Assembly: GCA_029945375.1 (NCBI GenBank) | Contig: CM057060.1 | Location: 372,001-436,000 of the forward strand | From: Agaricus subrufescens | Lineage: Eukaryota; Basidiomycota; Agaricomycetes; Agaricales; Agaricaceae | Length of the DNA stretch: 64,000 nt | Direction: 5' to 3' | Shown here: positions 59,688 to 64,000 of the stretch, in pieces | Position numbering within the stretch: position 1 is the first letter of the stretch | Layout of the letters: each line of letters starts with the position of its first letter | The notes under the pieces: generated by a model | What the model saw: only the letters and a program-made list of their open reading frames with translations | Databases searched by the model: none | Told to the model about the DNA's origin: nothing | Position numbers and translations under genes: made by a program

Positions 59688-60287
59688 ATGTCGACTCCCG
59701 TTACCGAATTTGCCTTCCTCGACCTTGTTCCACCAACCACTCTCCAAACCCCTGAATTAATTTCCGGAATTCTCGAGGCGACCAAAGCCCAATCTTCTTG
59801 GTCCAGCTACCCTCTCCATCTATTCTTCCATCAATCGCCATCAGATGAGGCCAACGCATCAGAGAAGAAAACCTCGATGTATATTATATCAGGCTGGGAA
59901 TCAGTCGAAGCACATCTCAAGTGGATCGCTAGCCCACAAAATCAAAAACTCATGGATTTCTTTCGGGATGCCAAGTTACTCCATTTTGCAGGGCTCGCGC
60001 ATCTTGATATCGATTTTAGCAAGTTAGATTTCAAGGAGTGTAGTCAGGTTATATGGAGGAAGAGAGGTGCAGATGACACTAGTAGCTGGGATGATGCTTC
60101 CAGCTGGGATAAGAGCCAGTCAGGATTGGAAGGGAGGAAGGAGGCTCGAGTTCTTTGGTCATATCGCGGTCGCGCTGTTGATAAAGATGTCGAGGCAGAG
60201 TATGAGCTTGTTGGATTATCGGACGGCGCGCTTCCTAAAATCAAAGAGGGCTATATTGTCCTTCAGAAGTGGAATATTGAAGCCTGA
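59688..60287 (+). CDS. Dimeric alpha-beta barrel (ABM-like) protein
   Basis: Single-exon gene for 199 residues. The N-terminal half (TEFAFLDLVPPTTL, then MYIISGWESVEAHLKWIAS and LHFAGLAHLDIDF) has the layout of a ferredoxin-like antibiotic-biosynthesis-monooxygenase domain: a beta strand, helix, then a G-W-E-S strand-turn with a following helix that clamps the barrel. The second half, with repeated SSWDDASSWD-like text and a final strand, could be a second, diverged barrel half. Fungal proteins of this type are widespread and mostly uncharacterised, some being heme-degrading or monooxygenase-like; no cofactor residues can be named. The ATG at 59688 is preferred over one at 59571 because the domain begins right after it. 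It ends 141 bases before the poly(A) polymerase gene on the same strand. Confidence 0.7.
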   Translation: MSTPVTEFAFLDLVPPTTLQTPELISGILEATKAQSSWSSYPLHLFFHQSPSDEANASEKKTSMYIISGWESVEAHLKWIASPQNQKLMDFFRDAKLLHFAGLAHLDIDFSKLDFKECSQVIWRKRGADDTSSWDDASSWDKSQSGLEGRKEARVLWSYRGRAVDKDVEAEYELVGLSDGALPKIKEGYIVLQKWNIEA

Positions 60288-60428
60288 AGTGTCAAGTTGA
60301 ACTATGTTATGCATGTATGATCAATCCAAAATAGCACAAATATGATGACGGAAAATTGATGGAAAGATGCGGCAACCCTGCGACAACCCCTGCTTCCAAC
60401 CTATACCCCCCCGGCATCCCGCATACCT

Positions 60429-62848
60429 ATGGCCCACCCACCTAGTCTCCTCTCGAGACTTGATTTGCTACTCTCCGACTCTTCTGCTCCATCTACACGG
60501 GACAACAGTGATAATGAGAGGAAAAGGAAGAAGAAAAAGAAAAAGAACCCGCTGACGACATCAGTCTTGAACCTTCCACCCGCTGAGACGCCCGTACATG
60601 AAAAAACTAGTAGTGTCATCCCTCCAACCGAACCAAATCATCACAGGCAGGCAGAGGAAGTCGTGCCAGAAGCATCGACTTCCATCCATACTGCTACCAC
60701 CTCTGCGGATTCAACTGTGATGCCAGCCACCAGAACTTCACCTCCTCCATCCCCGCCATCTCCAACAGCCCTGTCAACCGTCTCCAATCGTCCTCCGATA
60801 TCCAAGCCTCTCGACCCCACTGCAGAGTACATCTCACTAGTGGATTTGGATGACGAGCCTCAGGATATGAGGAATGAGGGTCATCAGGAAAAGAAGAGTG
60901 AAAAAGCGAGAGGAAAGGAGCCTATGCGCGAATCTTCCTCTAGATATGAACGAGACTTGGACCGCGGAAAACCAGAGAGACGAGCGAGGAGTCGAGAGCG
61001 CAGTACGAAGAGGAAGCACGATGAGATAGATTATGATGACGGGTATGCGAATAAAAAACAAAGGATGGACGCTGCTTCGAGGAAAGCTCCTTGGATACTC
61101 GAGACCGACTGGGACAACTGCAGAAACGTTTCTGAGATGTGAGTGATCTACCAGGCTGTTGCGAAGAACTGTGTTTTGCTGAAGGGTGGGCGCACATATG
61201 TGTCTAGGTTGCATAAAGAAGTGGAGGCCTTCACAAAGTGGATGGCGCCTACACCTATCGAGGATGAAGTTCGCGATTTGACTGTTCAAATGATCTCGAA
61301 GGCTATTACGACCGCTTTTCCAGACTCGAAAGTCTTTCCGTTTGGCAGTTATGAAACCAAGCTGTATCTTCCTTCCGGGTACGCAAATATACCCGGCTCT
61401 TATCCAACTAACTCGATAGCTGACCTCGTATCTAGGGATATCGATCTGGTCGTCGTTTCCGATTTGATGGCGTGCAGCAACAAGAGTTCCGTATTACACT
61501 CCCTCGCCTCAGTTCTACGGCGAGGCGGAATCGCATCCAACGTCACTGTTATCGCCAAAGCAAAAGTACCCATAGTCAAATTCGTGACTCTACATGGTCG
61601 TTTCAACGTCGATATCAGCATAAATCAGACCAACGGCATCTTCGGTGGTCAGGTCGTCAAAGGTTTTCTACAACATTTGGTGACTGGCGGTTTGGCTCTT
61701 CGCAGTCTCGTATTCATCACGAAACAATTCCTTAGTCAGCGGAGTATGAATGAGGTTTTTACGGGTGGGTTGGGGAGCTATAGTATTGTTTGCCTGGCCA
61801 TCAGTTTTCTGCAAATGCACCCGAAGATTCGAAGAGGGGAGATTGACCCGGAAAAGAACCTCGGTGTACTGGTCATGGAGTTCTTTGAGCTCTACGGGTG
61901 TCATTTTAACTATGATGAGGTGGGGATCTCAATACGAGATGGTGGCACCTATTTCAACAAGCGGATGAGGGGCTGGTACAATCCGGATAGGAGAGGGTCG
62001 TTGTCTATTGAAGATCCTATAGATTCTGGTATGTCTCTCAAATCTGGTTTGTCGAGGGGGGCTCTTATGACTGTTGTCAGGCAACGACATCTCCAGCGGT
62101 TCATTTGGCTTTCCTAAAGTTCGAACCTCGCTGGCTGGTGCTCATGGGATTCTGACTGCAACTGCATATCATCGTGCGGCTTCTATAGACGCAAAACGGC
62201 GAGGCCGATCCTTTTCATTAAGAAAAGAGTTTCATCCTGAAGACATGAGTATCTTATCGAGTGTTATGGGTGTCACGCAGGAGGTTCGTTCGTTTGCTTA
62301 GTCTCGGGTGCTTTTGGATTTACCTGGTCTTGGAATAGACAATCAATCACCGACGTTTGGTTCAAGAGGTGTATGATAAACGTACATTGCATACCATTTT
62401 GCAAGTTAAACCTAAAACCCAAATTATTGTGGACGGAGTGGAGCGGGAACGTCAGCAGAGAAGCAAGCGCGCCAGATCACCAGAACCCGCGCCGTCAAGG
62501 CGATATTCTCCTTGGCGAGATATAGAAAGCGGGGACGCAACTGTGTCTCATGATTCTCATCATGCTCAGCACGAAAACGACTACGATCGAGAGGAGAGTG
62601 GAAAGTATGATATTGGGAGACAGGTACCGAGGAAGAGAAGACGGAAGGATAGAGAAGAAGATCAGCAAACTGTGTTCATTGATGTGAGTTCGGGAAGTGA
62701 GGATGATGTAGTGGAAAAGAAAGGGCGTGAATCTAGTGTGAGTGTGAAGAATGATGGTGGGAGGCGTTTGTCGAGCGAGGCGAGGGATAAGAGGAGGAAT
62801 TATTGGCTTTCGAAAGCTTCCGGAGTGGAAGAGGACGATAGTGATTAG
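60429..62848 (+). CDS. trf4: Non-canonical poly(A) polymerase, Trf4/5 type
   Basis: Nuclear poly(A) polymerase of the Trf4/5 (Cid14, PAPD5) class, the catalytic part of TRAMP, which adds short tails to faulty RNAs to send them to the exosome. Exons: 60429-61138, 61208-61378, 61436-62028, 62081-62283, 62339-62848; all GT-AG and in phase, 728 residues. The first 235 residues are basic and low-complexity with Lys-rich patches (nuclear signals). The nucleotidyltransferase domain starts near 238; its motif FGSYETKLYLPSGDIDLVV (Gly283, Ser284, Asp295, Asp297) is completed only by splicing intron 2, which restores the catalytic DxD. The PAP-associated domain holds GGLGSYSIVCLAISFLQMHP and LGVLVMEFFELYG. 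The C-terminal tail (about 600-728) is charged, with Arg/Ser and acidic Ser-rich runs (VSSGSEDD). Confidence 0.95.
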
Positions 62849-63035
62849 AGTGTATTCTCTGTCATTACTGGTGTTTATGCACATGTGTTAATGCGGATTT
62901 CATATAAATGTACATGAGCCTCGAGGCCGGTCCGAATGAATTGATCCGGGTCGGCAAGGTTTTGAAATTTCGTTTCTTTCCGACATTGACCACCAGTTGA
63001 CCACGCGTTCTATCCACGCCTCAACTCTTACGACC

Positions 63036-63952
63036 ATGAGCGTTCTACGACCATTCAAAGCCACTGACATGTTCAAGTTCAACAACATGTAATGTTCTCT
63101 TGCGCTCGACCTGCTTATGCTAATTGACGCTTGACAGCAATTTGGACATTTGGACAGAAACAGTTAGTGTTCATAAAAGTCTCATTGAGAATTCTGATGG
63201 AAATCTTCGGTTTTTTTTTTTTTGCGGTAGTATGGAATTGGGTTTTATTTGAGTTATCTTTCGAGGTGGCCGGATTTGTGTTGTGTACAAGAGTCGGCGG
63301 ACGGGAGGATGATGGGTTACGGTATGTCTCTTTTTTTTGCATTTTACGCCTTCTCTAACTAAACGAAATCCCCCTTTCTTTGACTAATCTACTCGATCGG
63401 AAATATTCTTCTACTGCAATACGCCTATCCTCACCTCGTTCATCTATTCACCACGACCCAAATCCACACCCAAAAAAACTGAAACCTGAAAATTAGTTCT
63501 TGGCAAAGCCGAAGGCGCAGGTCCAGAATGGCATGGTCACGTAACAGCCATAACCGTCGCTCCGGAATACCGAAGAACAGGACTAGCCCGTAAAATGATG
63601 AACCTCCTCGAACTCGTCTCCGACGAACTCTACAAAGGCTATTTCGTAGATCTCTACGTCAGATGTGCGAACAAAGTCGCGATTGAGATGTATGAAGGAA
63701 TGGGGTATAGTGTTTACAGAAGAGTGAGGGAGTATTATGGGAGTTTGGGGAATGGAAGAGGGGGTAGGGATGATGAAGATGCTTTTGGTGAGTGCAAGTT
63801 TCTTTCTTTGGGTGTGGTAATTGATCGGCGCGCATGCTGACTTTCAATGCTACTTGTCAGATATGAGGAAGCCGCTTTCGAGAGACCCGAATAGACTCTC
63901 CGTTCGGCCAAATGGAAGAGACGTCGTAGTTAGTGCACATGATGTGTCGTAG
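63036..63952 (+). CDS. naa20: NatB catalytic subunit, N-alpha-acetyltransferase 20
   Basis: Catalytic subunit of the NatB complex (Naa20/Nat3), which acetylates protein N-termini beginning Met-Asp, Met-Glu, Met-Asn or Met-Gln during translation. Five exons: 63036-63088, 63138-63162, 63231-63321, 63497-63787, 63861-63952; all GT-AG and in phase, 183 residues (family about 180-190). Exon 2 is only 25 bases. The family start TTFRPFKATDLFKFN-like is seen here as LRPFKATDMFKFNNINLD, then YLSRWPDL; the GNAT acetyl-CoA loop is RRTGLA (residues 82-87) within TVAPEYRRTGLARKMM; and FVDLYVRCANKVAIEMYEGMGY followed by YRRVREYY are hallmark motifs. The C-terminus keeps DMRKPLSRD. The third intron (175 bases) is longer than others in the window. 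It follows the poly(A) polymerase by 187 bases on the same strand. Confidence 0.97.
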
Positions 63953-64000
63953 TATTCCACCCTTCACTCTGTGGAACTGTTTGACTGATAGTATCCATCC

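Overview
This window is from a filamentous fungus, almost certainly an Agaricomycete (mushroom-forming basidiomycete). Genes are split by many introns of about 48-65 bases, and every confident gene has closely matched orthologous families in fungi: AP-2 mu, SAPS/Sit4-associated protein, Trf4-type poly(A) polymerase, Naa20, mitochondrial ribosomal protein mL54, a PCL-type cyclin, cutinase and a NACHT NTPase. Gene models below were built by hand by joining open frames at GT-AG (three times GC-AG) borders and checking that the joined protein keeps known motifs and that every exon phase adds up.

Layout. Bases 1-17.5 kb are gene-poor: the only gene I can support is a PCL/Pho80-type cyclin at 5.8-6.8 kb, in the middle of AT-rich or pyrimidine-rich DNA. 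At 17.5-18.7 kb lies a seven-exon coiled-coil protein with a C-terminal AT-hook. A secreted cutinase follows at 21.4-22.1 kb. From 23.7 to 36.5 kb there are four tandem, same-strand copies of an unnamed polytopic membrane-protein family. Each copy has two exons, an intron at the identical place and phase, and a matching TATA element about 55-65 bases before the conserved start codon; a small TATA-driven gene sits between the first two. A fumarylacetoacetase-family hydrolase with seven exons is at 39.5-40.5 kb, followed by part of a single-pass membrane protein (41.7-42.2 kb), a NACHT protein (43.9-46.3 kb), an unrecognised gene (47.1-47.8 kb) and an F-box protein (48.9-49.8 kb).

From 50.3 kb to the end the window is dense housekeeping sequence: SAPS-family phosphatase subunit and AP-2 mu subunit in tandem only 53 bases apart, a small C2H2 protein divergent from AP-2 mu, mL54, an ABM-like protein, a Trf4/5-type poly(A) polymerase and the NatB catalytic subunit Naa20.

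The parts that most deserve a second look are the four-copy membrane-protein array with its shared promoter architecture and a perfect inverted repeat ahead of one copy, the use of GC-AG introns plus a stop-free intron of 48 bases in the hydrolase gene, and the very short first coding exons (9 and 11 bases) of the AP-2 mu and SAPS genes. I found no tRNA, rRNA, CRISPR, prokaryotic elements or complete transposons.
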